Shown here: in pieces, positions 36,888 to 46,062 of the stretch
Layout: each line of letters begins with the position of its first letter
How positions within the stretch are numbered: the first letter of the stretch is position 1
NCBI RefSeq assembly: GCF_018613605.1
Contig: NZ_JAGGPU010000026.1
Span: 1 to 64,000 of the forward strand
Length of the DNA: 64,000 nt
Direction: 5' to 3'
From: Pedobacter sp. ISL-64
Lineage (GTDB): Bacteria; Bacteroidota; Bacteroidia; Sphingobacteriales; Sphingobacteriaceae
Translations under genes and position numbers: made by a program
Notes under the pieces: generated by a model
Database searches by the model: none
Told to the model about the DNA's origin: nothing
The model's input: the letters and a program-made list of their open reading frames with translations, nothing else

Positions 36888-37652
36888 TTACAAAAACATA
36901 CCACCCGATGCTTCAATTCGCTGCGCATTAATCCATCTCGAATCTTCAGTACATAAAAAGGCCACCACGCCACCAATATCATCTGGCAAACCTACGCGGC
37001 CTAAGGCAGTATTTGAGGCAATTCCTGCATTTATTTGCTCGTTATCGCGCACTACACCACCTCCAAAATCAGTTTCAATGGCACCTGGAGCAACAACGTT
37101 AACTCTGATTCCTCTTACACCTAGTTCTTTAGCCTCATACCTTGTTAAGGTTTCCACAGCACCTTTCATCGATGCATAAGCTGCGTAGCCAGGGGTAGCA
37201 AAACGCGCCAAACCAGTAGAAAGATTAATAATCCCACTGCCATCATTTAATAACGTTAAAGCCTTTTGGGTTAAAAAGAAAGTCCCTTTAAAGTGGATGT
37301 TTATCAAAGTATCAAATTGTTCTTCGGTAGTTTCGGCAAAAGATGCATGAATGCCGATTCCTGCATTATTGATTAGAAAATCGAATTTTTCGGCATTAAA
37401 AACAGATTTTAGTACAGCTCTAACTGTTACGAAAAAAGCATCGAAAGTTTTGGTGTCGGCTACATTTAACTGTATCGCGGCAGCCCGTACCCCTAGCTGT
37501 TTTATTTCGTTAACAGTAGCTTCTGCTTCTTCCTTTTTAGATTGGTAGGTAACAATTACACCAATTCCTTTTGCTGCAATTTTTAAAGCAGCATTTTTTC
37601 CTAATCCGCGGCTGCCACCGGTTACCAGGGCGATTTTATTTTGTGTTTCCAT
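36888..37652 (-). CDS. SDR family oxidoreductase (FabG-like)
   Basis: 254-residue classical SDR with TGGSRGLGKNAA, NNAGIG, the catalytic INLSTG/YASMK pair and the typical PGAIETDF loop. The long form with 20-residue C-terminal GGMFL motif is typical of three-oxoacyl-ACP-reductase-like SDRs. Substrate unknown. It is on the same strand as an AraC regulator 86 bp upstream, suggesting regulation by it. Confidence 0.92.
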   Translation of the reverse strand: METQNKIALVTGGSRGLGKNAALKIAAKGIGVIVTYQSKKEEAEATVNEIKQLGVRAAAIQLNVADTKTFDAFFVTVRAVLKSVFNAEKFDFLINNAGIGIHASFAETTEEQFDTLINIHFKGTFFLTQKALTLLNDGSGIINLSTGLARFATPGYAAYASMKGAVETLTRYEAKELGVRGIRVNVVAPGAIETDFGGGVVRDNEQINAGIASNTALGRVGLPDDIGGVVAFLCTEDSRWINAQRIEASGGMFL

Positions 37653-37738
37653 TTTCTTTTAATTTGTTAAACAAAGTTAGATGGAAACCAGCTATAAAAA
37701 TGGTGACAGCTTAAGTAAAAATGGTGACTGTTTAAGTT

Positions 37739-38146
37739 TTATATGGTGACAATTTCCTTATTTGCGGCCAAAGACTGGAAATAAGCTTCTCTGTACTGTT
37801 TTGGTGTTTGGCCAGAGAAATGTTTAAAAAACTTGGTAAAGTTAGATGGATCATAGGTTAGTGTCCTTGCAATTTCGGCAATAGGCATACTTACATTCTG
37901 TAACATCGATTTCGAAATTTCCATTAAACGTTCTTCAAAGAAATAACAAGGTGAGTGGCCTGTAGCCGATTTAATGGTATTGCTTAAGTGTGTGGGGTGA
38001 ACGTGAATAAGCTCGGCAAAATCCCTTACTTCGAACATCTCAGTTGCCTTGCCCGATACCACATCATCTAAATGTTTATCCAGCTCTTTTAAAAAATCTG
38101 CTGCAATTTCGTGTTGACGGGCAAAAAATTTCTGTGGGATTTTCAT
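37739..38146 (-). CDS. AraC-family regulator (DNA-binding domain only)
   Basis: 135 residues comprising two HTH motifs of the AraC domain (FAELIHVHPTHLSNTIKSAT and IAEIARTLTYDPSNFTKFFK then FSGQTPKQYRE), preceded by a 30-residue helix. There is no ligand or receiver domain, so its signal is unknown; a regulator of the neighbouring SDR is the natural inference. Confidence 0.9.
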   Translation of the reverse strand: MKIPQKFFARQHEIAADFLKELDKHLDDVVSGKATEMFEVRDFAELIHVHPTHLSNTIKSATGHSPCYFFEERLMEISKSMLQNVSMPIAEIARTLTYDPSNFTKFFKHFSGQTPKQYREAYFQSLAANKEIVTI

Positions 38147-38237
38147 ATCAAAGCGATTCTGGCTTAAACAAATATAATATTCGGATAAATGAATATGAAA
38201 TCTGAAAGTTATTTGTGACCAATAGATTATTAAATGT

Positions 38238-38268
38238 AAAAACCGCTGATTTTTAGACCAACGGTTTT
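38238..38268 (-). terminator. Terminator after the lipoprotein gene
   Basis: On the minus strand AAAACCG .. CGGTTTTT with a 7-bp stem and U-run. Confidence 0.75.
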
Positions 38269-38288
38269 ATATTTTAAAAAGTTAATAC

Positions 38289-39167
38289 TTATTTTTTGCT
38301 AAAGGGTAGGTCAAAAATACCATCTGTTACCGTTACTGATGTATTAATCGTCGTATTTTCATTTGGTGCTTTAAATGAAAATGTTCCTTTTAATTTACCA
38401 CTAGCTTCACTTGTAATCACCAATGTACCACTTGTAGCAGTAAATGAGCCTGTAGGTGTTTGGTCTTTCATGTAAGATCCAATTCCATCGGTTACGAGAT
38501 CGTAGGTACCTACGCCTTTATAATCTATTACAGAAAGAATCATTCGTTTATCACCATTTATAGTTACAATGGTAAGTAAATTCCCAATAATTGGAGTGTT
38601 GATTGATGTTGCTTCACCGGTAAAACCAATTGTGGTACCATCTACTTTTGCACTTAAATTATTCGTGCTGTTATTGGTTTCGGGTAGTTTAACCGGAACC
38701 AAACTGATCATAAACTGTCCATCGCTGATGGTTTTGCTTGTTGCAGTAGATTGATTTTCGCCTTTAAACTCAAAAGTGCCCTTAATGTATTTGTCTGCTA
38801 AGTAACTGGTTATCTTTATTTTTCCTGATGTATTGCCTATGTAAGCATCTTGTAATCCGGATGTACTCAAAAGGTAAATTGCCATATTGTTATCCGATAA
38901 ATTATAGGTGCCAACACCTTTAAAACCGCTGATCAGTAAACTAAAGCCAGTATTAATTCCTTTGTTACCCGAGATTTGGACACTTATTTCTCCACCTACA
39001 TCATAAACCTGGGCAGTAGCTAACGTACATTGCACTAAAGCACCATCAACTTTTGCGCTCATTGTAGATAAAGCCCATTCCTGATGGTAATCGATTTCTT
39101 TTTTGCAGGATGACGTAATTAAAAGGCATATGAGTGCCAGTAGCGATAATTTGAAAGGTACTTTCAC
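38289..39167 (-). CDS. Lipoprotein with two similar beta-rich domains
   Basis: 292 residues. Lipobox in LLITSSCKK (Cys about 21), so surface- or periplasm-anchored. Two similar halves follow, each starting SAKVDG and containing a FKGVGTYNL / YKGVGTYDL turn and SGKIKITSY / SGTLVITSE, then KGTFEFKGEN / KGTFSFKAPN: an internal duplication. The pattern resembles DUF6252-type lipoproteins of Bacteroidota. Function unknown. Confidence 0.85.
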   Translation of the reverse strand: MKVPFKLSLLALICLLITSSCKKEIDYHQEWALSTMSAKVDGALVQCTLATAQVYDVGGEISVQISGNKGINTGFSLLISGFKGVGTYNLSDNNMAIYLLSTSGLQDAYIGNTSGKIKITSYLADKYIKGTFEFKGENQSTATSKTISDGQFMISLVPVKLPETNNSTNNLSAKVDGTTIGFTGEATSINTPIIGNLLTIVTINGDKRMILSVIDYKGVGTYDLVTDGIGSYMKDQTPTGSFTATSGTLVITSEASGKLKGTFSFKAPNENTTINTSVTVTDGIFDLPFSKK

Positions 39168-39199
39168 GAGCGTTAATTGTTTGGTTAATTAATAATATG

Positions 39200-39880
39200 C
39201 TAAGATAAAGAAAACTGATACAATTTTTTAACAAATTTCGCGCGCTGGTACCAATCGTTATAAACCAATTCTACTTGCCTCACCTCGAAAGTGCCAAAAT
39301 CAAAATCCCTGTACTTTTCGATAAGACTAAGCAAAGCGTTTATATGGATTAACTCCGATCTGAAACGGATTACGGTAGCGTGGGCGGTTTGGATGGCATA
39401 ACGTTTATCGATACTCTGTTGCAGATCTGAATTTTTAAAGCCAGCTCGCAAATCATCTCTGATTTCGTTTAAGGTATCGGTTAAAAAACCTTGAATTAAA
39501 ATGCAGGATGCCGATGCCGTAAGTCCTTTAAACTGAATCTTGAAACGCTTATGTCTGGCTAAAACCTGTTGGATGAGTTGAATGTAATCCTCAACATCGA
39601 TATCCTTTAAGCCGAAGCCCTCATAACAGGAAATGATAGACATTAGGGTAATGTGTATGTCGGTATTCTGATAATAATATTGATCAGGTTCAATTGCTTT
39701 TGCTTCAGTTAAAAACTGTTGGATTTTACCTTTAGTTTCAGTGTCTGGCCTGATTACCAGTGTGATTCCAAAACGCTGATCGGTATCTGAATCGATTAAA
39801 TGATCTGTTTCATAATTTCCGGCAGATATCTTTGCGATTGATTCGGTATAAAGTTTATGGTAATGCTCGGTTAAATTCAT
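39200..39880 (-). CDS. 2H phosphoesterase (2'-5' RNA ligase-like)
   Basis: 226 residues with the two H-x-T motifs that define the 2H superfamily: H76-I-T in DIHITLMSI and H167-A-T in TAHATVIRF, spaced about 90 residues apart as expected. Related enzymes hydrolyse or ligate 2'-5' or cyclic phosphodiester bonds in RNA or nucleotides. Cytoplasmic, monocistronic. The exact substrate cannot be inferred. Confidence 0.88.
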   Translation of the reverse strand: MNLTEHYHKLYTESIAKISAGNYETDHLIDSDTDQRFGITLVIRPDTETKGKIQQFLTEAKAIEPDQYYYQNTDIHITLMSIISCYEGFGLKDIDVEDYIQLIQQVLARHKRFKIQFKGLTASASCILIQGFLTDTLNEIRDDLRAGFKNSDLQQSIDKRYAIQTAHATVIRFRSELIHINALLSLIEKYRDFDFGTFEVRQVELVYNDWYQRAKFVKKLYQFSLS

Positions 39881-39921
39881 TTTTTGTACACAAAAAGAAA
39901 GCGTATCACCGATACAGGATT

Positions 39922-39989
39922 GTCATACTGAGCCTGTCGAAGGACCTACTTAGATTTGTAGTAAAGCGTTTCGACAGGCTCAACGTGAC
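39922..39989. repeat. GTCATACTGAGCCTGTCGAA..TTCGACAGGCTC hairpin element
   Basis: Member of the GAGCCTGTCGAAGG family also found at 10869-10927 and 50710-50777; ends GTCATACTGAG .. CTCAACGTGAC are inverted repeats. Confidence 0.85.
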
Positions 39990-40072
39990 AGATTGAGGGA
40001 AAATTAACTTTATGATCTCTCAAATATTATAAATCTACCTTGGACGCCCTCAGGTGTCTAAGGTGGTTAAAA

Positions 40073-41716
40073 TTAGGCCAACAAAGTTTTCCAACTCACT
40101 GCTGATCCTATTATGTTTCCTAAATCGGCTATGGCTACACGTTCTTGCGCCATGCTATCGCGATGGCGGATAGTAACCGTATTGTCTTCTAAACTCTGGT
40201 GATCAACCGTAATACAGAAAGGCGTACCAACAGCATCCTGACGGCGATAACGTTTACCGATAGCATCTTTCTCTTCATAAATACAGTTAAAATCAAATTT
40301 CAAGGTATCCATAATCTCACGGGCCTTTTCAGGTAAACCATCTTTTTTGGTCAATGGGAAAACAGCCACTTTGTACGGCGCCAAAGCTGGGTGTAAACGC
40401 AATAACGTACGGCTATCCTGTTTATCATCGGTGCTTAAATCCTGCTCTTCAAAAGCATTAATCATGGTTAACAAGAACATACGGTCTAAACCAATAGATG
40501 TTTCGATTACATAAGGAATGTAATTGCCATAAGGTTTACCTTCTTCGTTTAAGTCGTTATCGAAATACTGCATTTTTTTGCCTGAAAACTTCTCATGCTG
40601 CTTTAAATCGAAATCGGTACGGCTATGGATCCCTTCAACTTCTTTAAATCCGAATGGGAATTCGAACTCAATGTCAGTAGCCGCATTGGCATAGTGGGCT
40701 AATTTTACGTGGTCGTGGTAACGGTATTTTTCGGGCGGAGTTCCTAAAGCTTTATGCCATTTTAAACGAGCTTCTTTCCAGTATTCGAACCATTTTTTAT
40801 CTTCACCCGGTCGTACAAAAAATTGCATTTCCATTTGCTCAAATTCGCGCATACGCATAATAAACTGGCGGGCAATTACTTCATTTCTGAAAGCCTTACC
40901 AATCTGCGCAATACCGAAAGGAATTTTCATCCTTCCCGATTTTTGAACATTTAAAAAGTTTACGAAAATGCCCTGTGCTGTTTCCGGACGAAGATAAACT
41001 TCATCGCTGCCTTCAGCCATTGCACCGAATTGAGTGCTAAACATCAGGTTAAACTGGCGTACATCAGTCCAGTTAGAAGTTTTAGAAATAGGGCAGATTA
41101 CTTTATAATCAACAATTAAATCTTTTAGCTGTGCTAAATTTTCAGATTTAAGCGCAAGGTTCATTTCTACCTCAAGTGTTAAACCCTTTTTAACGAATCT
41201 CCAGCTCGCTTCCTCAACAAAAGGATATTTACTGTGATCTAAAATCGTTTTCTCATCTTTAAATGTTGGCACCCAGCTCGCCTGACCTTCATCACTTAAG
41301 CCCAATATTTCTTGTTGAAATTCTTCAAATTTTGCTTTGTTTTCTGCACTGAAATTGGCCAGTTCCGAATATAGCTCATCAATTTTATTCTCTAATAACT
41401 GATCGGCACGGTAACGTTTTTTAGAATCCTTGTTATCGATCATTGGGTCGTTAAAACCATCAACGTGTCCGCTGGCTTTCCAAACCTTAGGGTGCATAAA
41501 AATTGCAGAATCAATCCCAACAATGTTTTCATGCATTTGTACCATGGCTTTCCACCAGTAGGTTTTAATGTTGTTTTTTAACTCGGCACCCAATTGGCCG
41601 TAATCGTAAACGGCACTTAAGCCATCATATATTTCGCTGCTCTGAAATACAAAACCGTATTCTTTAGCGTGTGATATTACATTTTTAAATTGTTCGTCGT
41701 TATTCTTTTGAGCCAT
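40073..41716 (-). CDS. glyQS: Glycyl-tRNA synthetase (dimer type)
   Basis: 547-residue class II synthetase of the alpha2 (eukaryote/archaeal-like) type, not the alpha2beta2 GlyQ+GlyS form. Seen: YGFVFQSSEIYDG start, motif 2 region (AFRNEVIARQFIMRMREFEQ) and motif 3 (IETSIGLDRMFLL), plus RPETAQGIFVNF and an anticodon-binding C-terminal domain. Attaches glycine to tRNA-Gly. No neighbour is co-directional and close enough to be an operon partner. Confidence 0.97.
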   Translation of the reverse strand: MAQKNNDEQFKNVISHAKEYGFVFQSSEIYDGLSAVYDYGQLGAELKNNIKTYWWKAMVQMHENIVGIDSAIFMHPKVWKASGHVDGFNDPMIDNKDSKKRYRADQLLENKIDELYSELANFSAENKAKFEEFQQEILGLSDEGQASWVPTFKDEKTILDHSKYPFVEEASWRFVKKGLTLEVEMNLALKSENLAQLKDLIVDYKVICPISKTSNWTDVRQFNLMFSTQFGAMAEGSDEVYLRPETAQGIFVNFLNVQKSGRMKIPFGIAQIGKAFRNEVIARQFIMRMREFEQMEMQFFVRPGEDKKWFEYWKEARLKWHKALGTPPEKYRYHDHVKLAHYANAATDIEFEFPFGFKEVEGIHSRTDFDLKQHEKFSGKKMQYFDNDLNEEGKPYGNYIPYVIETSIGLDRMFLLTMINAFEEQDLSTDDKQDSRTLLRLHPALAPYKVAVFPLTKKDGLPEKAREIMDTLKFDFNCIYEEKDAIGKRYRRQDAVGTPFCITVDHQSLEDNTVTIRHRDSMAQERVAIADLGNIIGSAVSWKTLLA

Positions 41717-41908
41717 AATGCAGCAAAGATAATAAAAAGGCGGAGGGTTTAAAGGTATAAGGCTGAAGGTTTTTGATCAATGGTAAAGGAACTGCAGATT
41801 TTAGAATTTCTGCACATAACTTAGGTGTTATAAGGTGTCTTAGGTGGTCTGAAACAGACGAAAGGTGTCTTATCCGTCCTTAAATTCTTATATGGTTCAA
41901 AATAATTA

Positions 41909-42000
41909 GGAAAGCAATAGTCGCGCTAATCGGTTTCGGAGCTCCTGCTTTCCGCTTTAATCGTTACACTCGTGCTCGCTTCAATACAGGTTTAGGTGGC
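41909..42000 (-). repeat. Dispersed element, copy 4 (inverted)
   Basis: On the minus strand it reads GCCACCTAAACCTG .. AGCACGAGTGT .. ATTGCTTTCC over 92 bp, with GGAAAGC inside. The 393-bp gap 41717-42109 contains this, the terminator below and AT-rich sequence; no gene. Confidence 0.75.
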
Positions 42001-42038
42001 AGGAAATGTGAAACTATTAATGTTTAAATATAGGGTGC

Positions 42039-42077
42039 AAAAAAAAATCGATGTAACTAAATGTCACACCGATTTTT
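42039..42077 (-). terminator. Terminator of the protease/inhibitor operon
   Basis: On the minus strand AAAAATCGGTGTGAC .. ACATCGATTTTT with a long T-run follows the 67-residue gene by about 30 bp. Confidence 0.8.
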
Positions 42078-42109
42078 AAAATTAAGAAAGTGATTAGGTT
42101 TTTGTTGGC

Positions 42110-42313
42110 TTAAATGCTGATGTCCCTTTCCTCTTCAACACTTAATACGCCTTCAATTTTTTTGATATCTGCAATTTTATGATTGCCCGGAACAATTACG
42201 ATTACACCAATTGAATCTAAAGCTTCTGTATCTTTGATACCTATTTTGCTTAACTCGTTAACTACTTGGTTTATAGTCCCATCCTGTACAGATATTAACC
42301 ATTTTGTTTTCAT
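42110..42313 (-). CDS. Free-standing propeptide/I9-like small protein
   Basis: 67 residues. The pattern beta (KWLISVQD), helix (TINQVVNELSKIG), beta (EALDSIGVIVIV), helix (KIADIKKIEG) and last beta (VLSVEEERDISI) matches the subtilisin-propeptide/inhibitor I9 fold; the final VEEERDISI resembles the usual VExDxxV end. Canonical I9 domains are fused to the protease; here the protein is separate and starts within the protease stop codon (ATGA overlap, 42310-42313). Likely role: inhibitor or folding chaperone of the adjacent protease (inference). Not a propeptide of the protease itself, which has its own N-terminal domain. No signal peptide. Confidence 0.65.
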   Translation of the reverse strand: MKTKWLISVQDGTINQVVNELSKIGIKDTEALDSIGVIVIVPGNHKIADIKKIEGVLSVEEERDISI

Positions 42314-43731
42314 CTTATAATTTTTTCAATTGGGCCAATTGGATCGATAGGGAATTTCGGATTAACTAAAATAGGGAATTTATCAATTGGGAATCTATCA
42401 ATTGGGTATTTTATCAATCTTGTTTTTGTAGGCGCTTGTACTAATCCTGCACCTACATCTCTGCCTGGTAAAGGTAAAGTTTTCGCGGTTGAGGTTAATT
42501 TTCTCCACAAATTAATCCCTCTCAGACCCGATGCCTGTGCCCATAGTGCGGCAATACCGGCAACATGTGGGGTAGCCATACTGGTTCCATTCCAGCTTGC
42601 GTATTTAGTCGGTAATTTTGTAGAAGAGTACACATTAACACCCGGAGCAGCAATATCTACAGCACCATAAGTTGGGTAAAGGCCTCCGTTAGAAAAAGCC
42701 GCTACGTTCATATTTACATCTACAGCACCTACAGCCATTATTGATGGACAATTTGCAGGGTGCATTACCTGTCTAACAGTGCCTGGTCGTGCCGAATCAT
42801 TTCCTGCAGCAGCAATAATTAAAGTACCTTGTGCTAAAGCACGGGCGGCAGCGGTTTCAAAAACAGCAGAATAGCCTGCTCCGGTTACAAAGCCTCTTAA
42901 CGACATGCTTACCACATCACAACGGTTGGCAATTGCCCAGTTAATGCCGGCAAGAATGCCTCCATCTCCACCAGAACCACCATTGCTTAAAACTTTTCCG
43001 ATATAAATACTGGCGGCATAAGCAATACCGTATCTTTCTGTTGCCGATGGCGAACTAGAAGGACCACAGGCAGTACCAGTACAGTGTGTACCGTGGCCAT
43101 GTCCATCCTGTGTACTTTCTCCGCTAATAAAACTTTGATGAACAACAGGACGGCCAGCAAAATCAGGGTGGCTAAAGTCGAAACCAGTATCCAATATGGC
43201 TACTTTAATGCCTGCACCATTGTAAGGGTTGTACCTTAAAAAGCTGGTTGGCACAACATTGGTTGCTTTTAATCCCCAGGTAGCACCAACAGATTCTACT
43301 TCCGATTCTTGCTCTTCATAATTGTAATCTTCTGTTTCGCTTCCAACCAACACGTTGGTCATTTGGTTTACCGCGTCTCTGTAACCCTCTACATAATTTT
43401 GGGTACTTTCATCCAGCATTCCAATAGCATAAACTACTCTTTCCTTTTCTACAATCATTTCACTTTCGCCTAAACTGCTGATTGAATTTTCAATTTTCGG
43501 TTTTTCGTTTACGATAGCAATTCCCAGCTTGTCTAGTATGATACCATCAGTTTTAGCGAGGTCTTTATCTGTGAAAAATTCGTTTTCAAATTCTAAAGAG
43601 CTTTTTAGGTTCAGTCCGCTAATAGAATTGATCTGGTTAATAGAATCGGAGGTGTTGGATCCTTCTGGTAGTAGTACAAGGTATCTTCCTGTGTACTCTA
43701 CTTTTTCTTCTTTTTTCAAGGTTTTTGACAT
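42310..43731 (-). CDS. Subtilisin-like (S8) serine protease without signal peptide
   Basis: 473 residues. The catalytic triad is complete: D181 (AILDTGFDFSHPDF), H213 (GHGHGTHCTG), S384 (NGTSMATPH), with N311 in AAAGNDS as oxyanion residue. The first 110 residues resemble a propeptide (GRYLVLLPEG, IAIVNEKPKIEN, EMIVEKERVVYAIG). There is no N-terminal signal peptide, so it is likely cytoplasmic or exported by an unusual route. The C-terminus (about 438-473) ends with repeats of YPID/FPID and a Pro-rich tail. It is coupled to the small I9-like gene downstream and diverges from the operon at 43997. Confidence 0.9.
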   Translation of the reverse strand: MSKTLKKEEKVEYTGRYLVLLPEGSNTSDSINQINSISGLNLKSSLEFENEFFTDKDLAKTDGIILDKLGIAIVNEKPKIENSISSLGESEMIVEKERVVYAIGMLDESTQNYVEGYRDAVNQMTNVLVGSETEDYNYEEQESEVESVGATWGLKATNVVPTSFLRYNPYNGAGIKVAILDTGFDFSHPDFAGRPVVHQSFISGESTQDGHGHGTHCTGTACGPSSSPSATERYGIAYAASIYIGKVLSNGGSGGDGGILAGINWAIANRCDVVSMSLRGFVTGAGYSAVFETAAARALAQGTLIIAAAGNDSARPGTVRQVMHPANCPSIMAVGAVDVNMNVAAFSNGGLYPTYGAVDIAAPGVNVYSSTKLPTKYASWNGTSMATPHVAGIAALWAQASGLRGINLWRKLTSTAKTLPLPGRDVGAGLVQAPTKTRLIKYPIDRFPIDKFPILVNPKFPIDPIGPIEKIIR

Positions 43732-43996
43732 GGTTTAAGTTTTTTAAGTTTTGCCTACTCTATTCAGGATTTTCGGCTTATTCCCATTGGTGTTTTTTGT
43801 TGTTAAACACTAATCCAAAGTTGAAACAGTTGGCGCAGAAAAACCTTAGGTAAACCACTAGAAATCAATGGTGAAAGCAACAAAATAAAAAGCGGTAAAA
43901 ACAACAATAAAATATGGGGAAAACCCCATCTGTTATCTATAAAAGTTTTATCACATTTGGGAATAAAAGTTAACTTTAATTAAAACTCAAAAAATT

Positions 43997-44638
43997 ATGG
44001 AAATGCAACATCTACCTAGCTATGCTATCGTATTTTTATGTGGAGCACTAGTATGTTATCTGTTACTAAAACTAATCGATCTTATGAAAACAAATGAAAG
44101 GCGGGGACGTCCAAATACCATGGATCCGGCAATAATCCAACAAATGGTAGATAATTACCGCAACAACCATTTAGCAGCAATTAATAAAGTATTGGGAATA
44201 AACGATGCCCATTCTGTTTCTTTCGGTTTAAAAACCCTAAAAAAATTCATCGCTGATATCGAATTTTTTAGTAAAAAAGCAGACCCGCGCATTGCTGATG
44301 GTGCACTGGGTATCCGTTTCTATTACGCTGCTTATCCAAAAGACAACGAATGGAATGGTTTTGAGGATGAGAAATCGATAGGAAAAAATTATGCCCAAAA
44401 ACATACACTTGTTATGATTCCTACTTTAAAGAAAAAGAGCAGCGATGGAAGCTACCAGGATTACGACTTTAACCCTTTAGACCGTGCTACTTTCCCTCTA
44501 AAAGAAAGAGAAAAAGAGCAACCCATTACCTTAATGGCCATAAGTTCGGATAGTAGTGACAGTCAATCGCGTGAGGTAATGGCTCAAAACCATGGACAAA
44601 CCATTCCACCAGCCGATTCAGCAATAGAAACCTATTAA
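43997..44638 (+). CDS. Membrane-anchored protein of unknown family
   Basis: 213 residues. One N-terminal TM helix (about 9-28, IVFLCGALVCYLLLKLIDLM), then a soluble domain with the blocks DAHSVSFGLKTLKKFIADIE, ADGALGIRFYYAAYPKD and KHTLVMIPTLKKK. I have a sense that this pattern recurs in Bacteroidota but I cannot name the family. The C-terminal tail is Ser/Gln-rich, low complexity. First gene of the four-gene signalling operon. Confidence 0.75.
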   Translation: MEMQHLPSYAIVFLCGALVCYLLLKLIDLMKTNERRGRPNTMDPAIIQQMVDNYRNNHLAAINKVLGINDAHSVSFGLKTLKKFIADIEFFSKKADPRIADGALGIRFYYAAYPKDNEWNGFEDEKSIGKNYAQKHTLVMIPTLKKKSSDGSYQDYDFNPLDRATFPLKEREKEQPITLMAISSDSSDSQSREVMAQNHGQTIPPADSAIETY

Positions 44639-44650
44639 TATCTTGATGAA

Positions 44651-45298
44651 ATGAACGACTTCCAGAAATTTTTGAGCGACATTTTTCTCTGGATTGAAGG
44701 AGGGGCTGCATTGATTGCGTTTTGCTACTTTAAACGGTTAAAGGGACAACATTGGAGGTATTTTATCTATTATCTGACCACTATTTTTATCTGTGAAGTA
44801 ATTGGGAAATGGGGAGGGGAATATATCAGCTTTTCAAAAACTAAATATTATAACTATATCGTTATCCCTTTCCAGTTTATCTTTTTTTACTGGCTTTATG
44901 CCGTAAAATCATTTAAGGATAAAAGATTATTTTGGATACTCTCTTTGTTGTACATAATTTCATTTATACTCAGCAGATTATTCTTTAAGGAAAGTAAAGT
45001 ATATTTTTCCTTTAGCTATACTTTTGGATGTTTACTCCTAATGTTTTTGGTTATCAAAGAATATTATAATCAGGTAAACTCAATCAACATTCTCAACTTT
45101 CAAGAAAATAGAATGTTTTATATTAATTTAGGCGTAACCTTATTCTATATCGGTACATTACCTTTTCTTACGTTTTATTCGTTATTGCGGGCTTATATCC
45201 AGATCTGGAATATTTATTTCGATTATTTTCTGGTATCAGGGATTGTAATGTATGTATTATTCTCAATTTCATTTATATGGGGAAAACAGAGCTCTTAA
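44651..45298 (+). CDS. Polytopic membrane protein of unknown family
   Basis: 215 residues with about six to seven TM helices and very Phe/Tyr-rich loops. No recognisable domain. It ends 22 bp inside the histidine kinase gene (overlap 45277-45298), so it is translationally coupled to the kinase and may be its sensory partner (inference). 12 bp downstream of the first gene. Confidence 0.75.
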   Translation: MNDFQKFLSDIFLWIEGGAALIAFCYFKRLKGQHWRYFIYYLTTIFICEVIGKWGGEYISFSKTKYYNYIVIPFQFIFFYWLYAVKSFKDKRLFWILSLLYIISFILSRLFFKESKVYFSFSYTFGCLLLMFLVIKEYYNQVNSINILNFQENRMFYINLGVTLFYIGTLPFLTFYSLLRAYIQIWNIYFDYFLVSGIVMYVLFSISFIWGKQSS

Positions 45299-46062
45299 TT
45301 ACCATCATCCTTTTTAACCTGTTTTTCGTGCTCTTTGTAGTCGCCATTATGGTCTATATTAAAAAATATAAAGAACGGAAAAGGGAATATCTGAATGAAA
45401 TCAAAATCACCAACGAAATACATCAGAAGGAACTTTTAACTACCCAGTTAGAAATACAACAGGCCACCATGCAGCAGATTGGCCGTGAATTACACGATAA
45501 TATCGGGCAAAAATTAACATTGGTGAGTCTTTATACCCAGCAATTGGTGCACGAAAACAAAGTGCCTCAAGCGAGTAAAAGAATTGAGCAGATTTATCAG
45601 ATCATTAATTCATCGTTGCAGGACTTAAGGAGTTTGTCGAAAAACTTAACGAACGATAATATAAGTGAAAATGAAATTGTAACTTTAATACAGGAAGAAG
45701 TGAACAACCTCAATGCTTTGAAAAAATGTAAGGTAACCTTTCAACACAATTTCGAAAGTATAGATCTGGAGTTTGTAAAAAAGAATGTATTATTAAGGAT
45801 AACACAAGAATTTCTTCAAAATAGCTTAAAACATGCACATTGCAGCAATATCAAAATTCAGTTAAACTCTTCTCCTGAAGTTTTTTTAGCATTAAAAATA
45901 CAGGATGATGGTGTAGGCTTTGATTATGGTAAAATCACTTCTGATGGTATAGGATTAAAAAACATGAAAAAAAGAGCCGAAATTATCGGTGGACAATTTA
46001 ATTTAGAAAGCAAATCCGATTTAGGCACTACACTTACTATTATTTTAAATGGCCCGGCATGA
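45277..46062 (+). CDS. NarX-type sensor histidine kinase (HisKA_3)
   Basis: 261 residues. Short: one N-terminal TM helix (about 6-28), coiled-coil linker, HisKA_3 with H73 in GRELHDNIGQKLTL, then HATPase_c with the N box (LRITQEFLQNSLKHAHCSNI), G1 box DDGVGFD and G2 box DGIGLKNMKKRAE. No extracytoplasmic sensor of its own, so sensing probably relies on the coupled polytopic protein. Overlaps the regulator gene by 4 nt (ATGA). Confidence 0.93.
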   Translation: MGKTELLITIILFNLFFVLFVVAIMVYIKKYKERKREYLNEIKITNEIHQKELLTTQLEIQQATMQQIGRELHDNIGQKLTLVSLYTQQLVHENKVPQASKRIEQIYQIINSSLQDLRSLSKNLTNDNISENEIVTLIQEEVNNLNALKKCKVTFQHNFESIDLEFVKKNVLLRITQEFLQNSLKHAHCSNIKIQLNSSPEVFLALKIQDDGVGFDYGKITSDGIGLKNMKKRAEIIGGQFNLESKSDLGTTLTIILNGPA

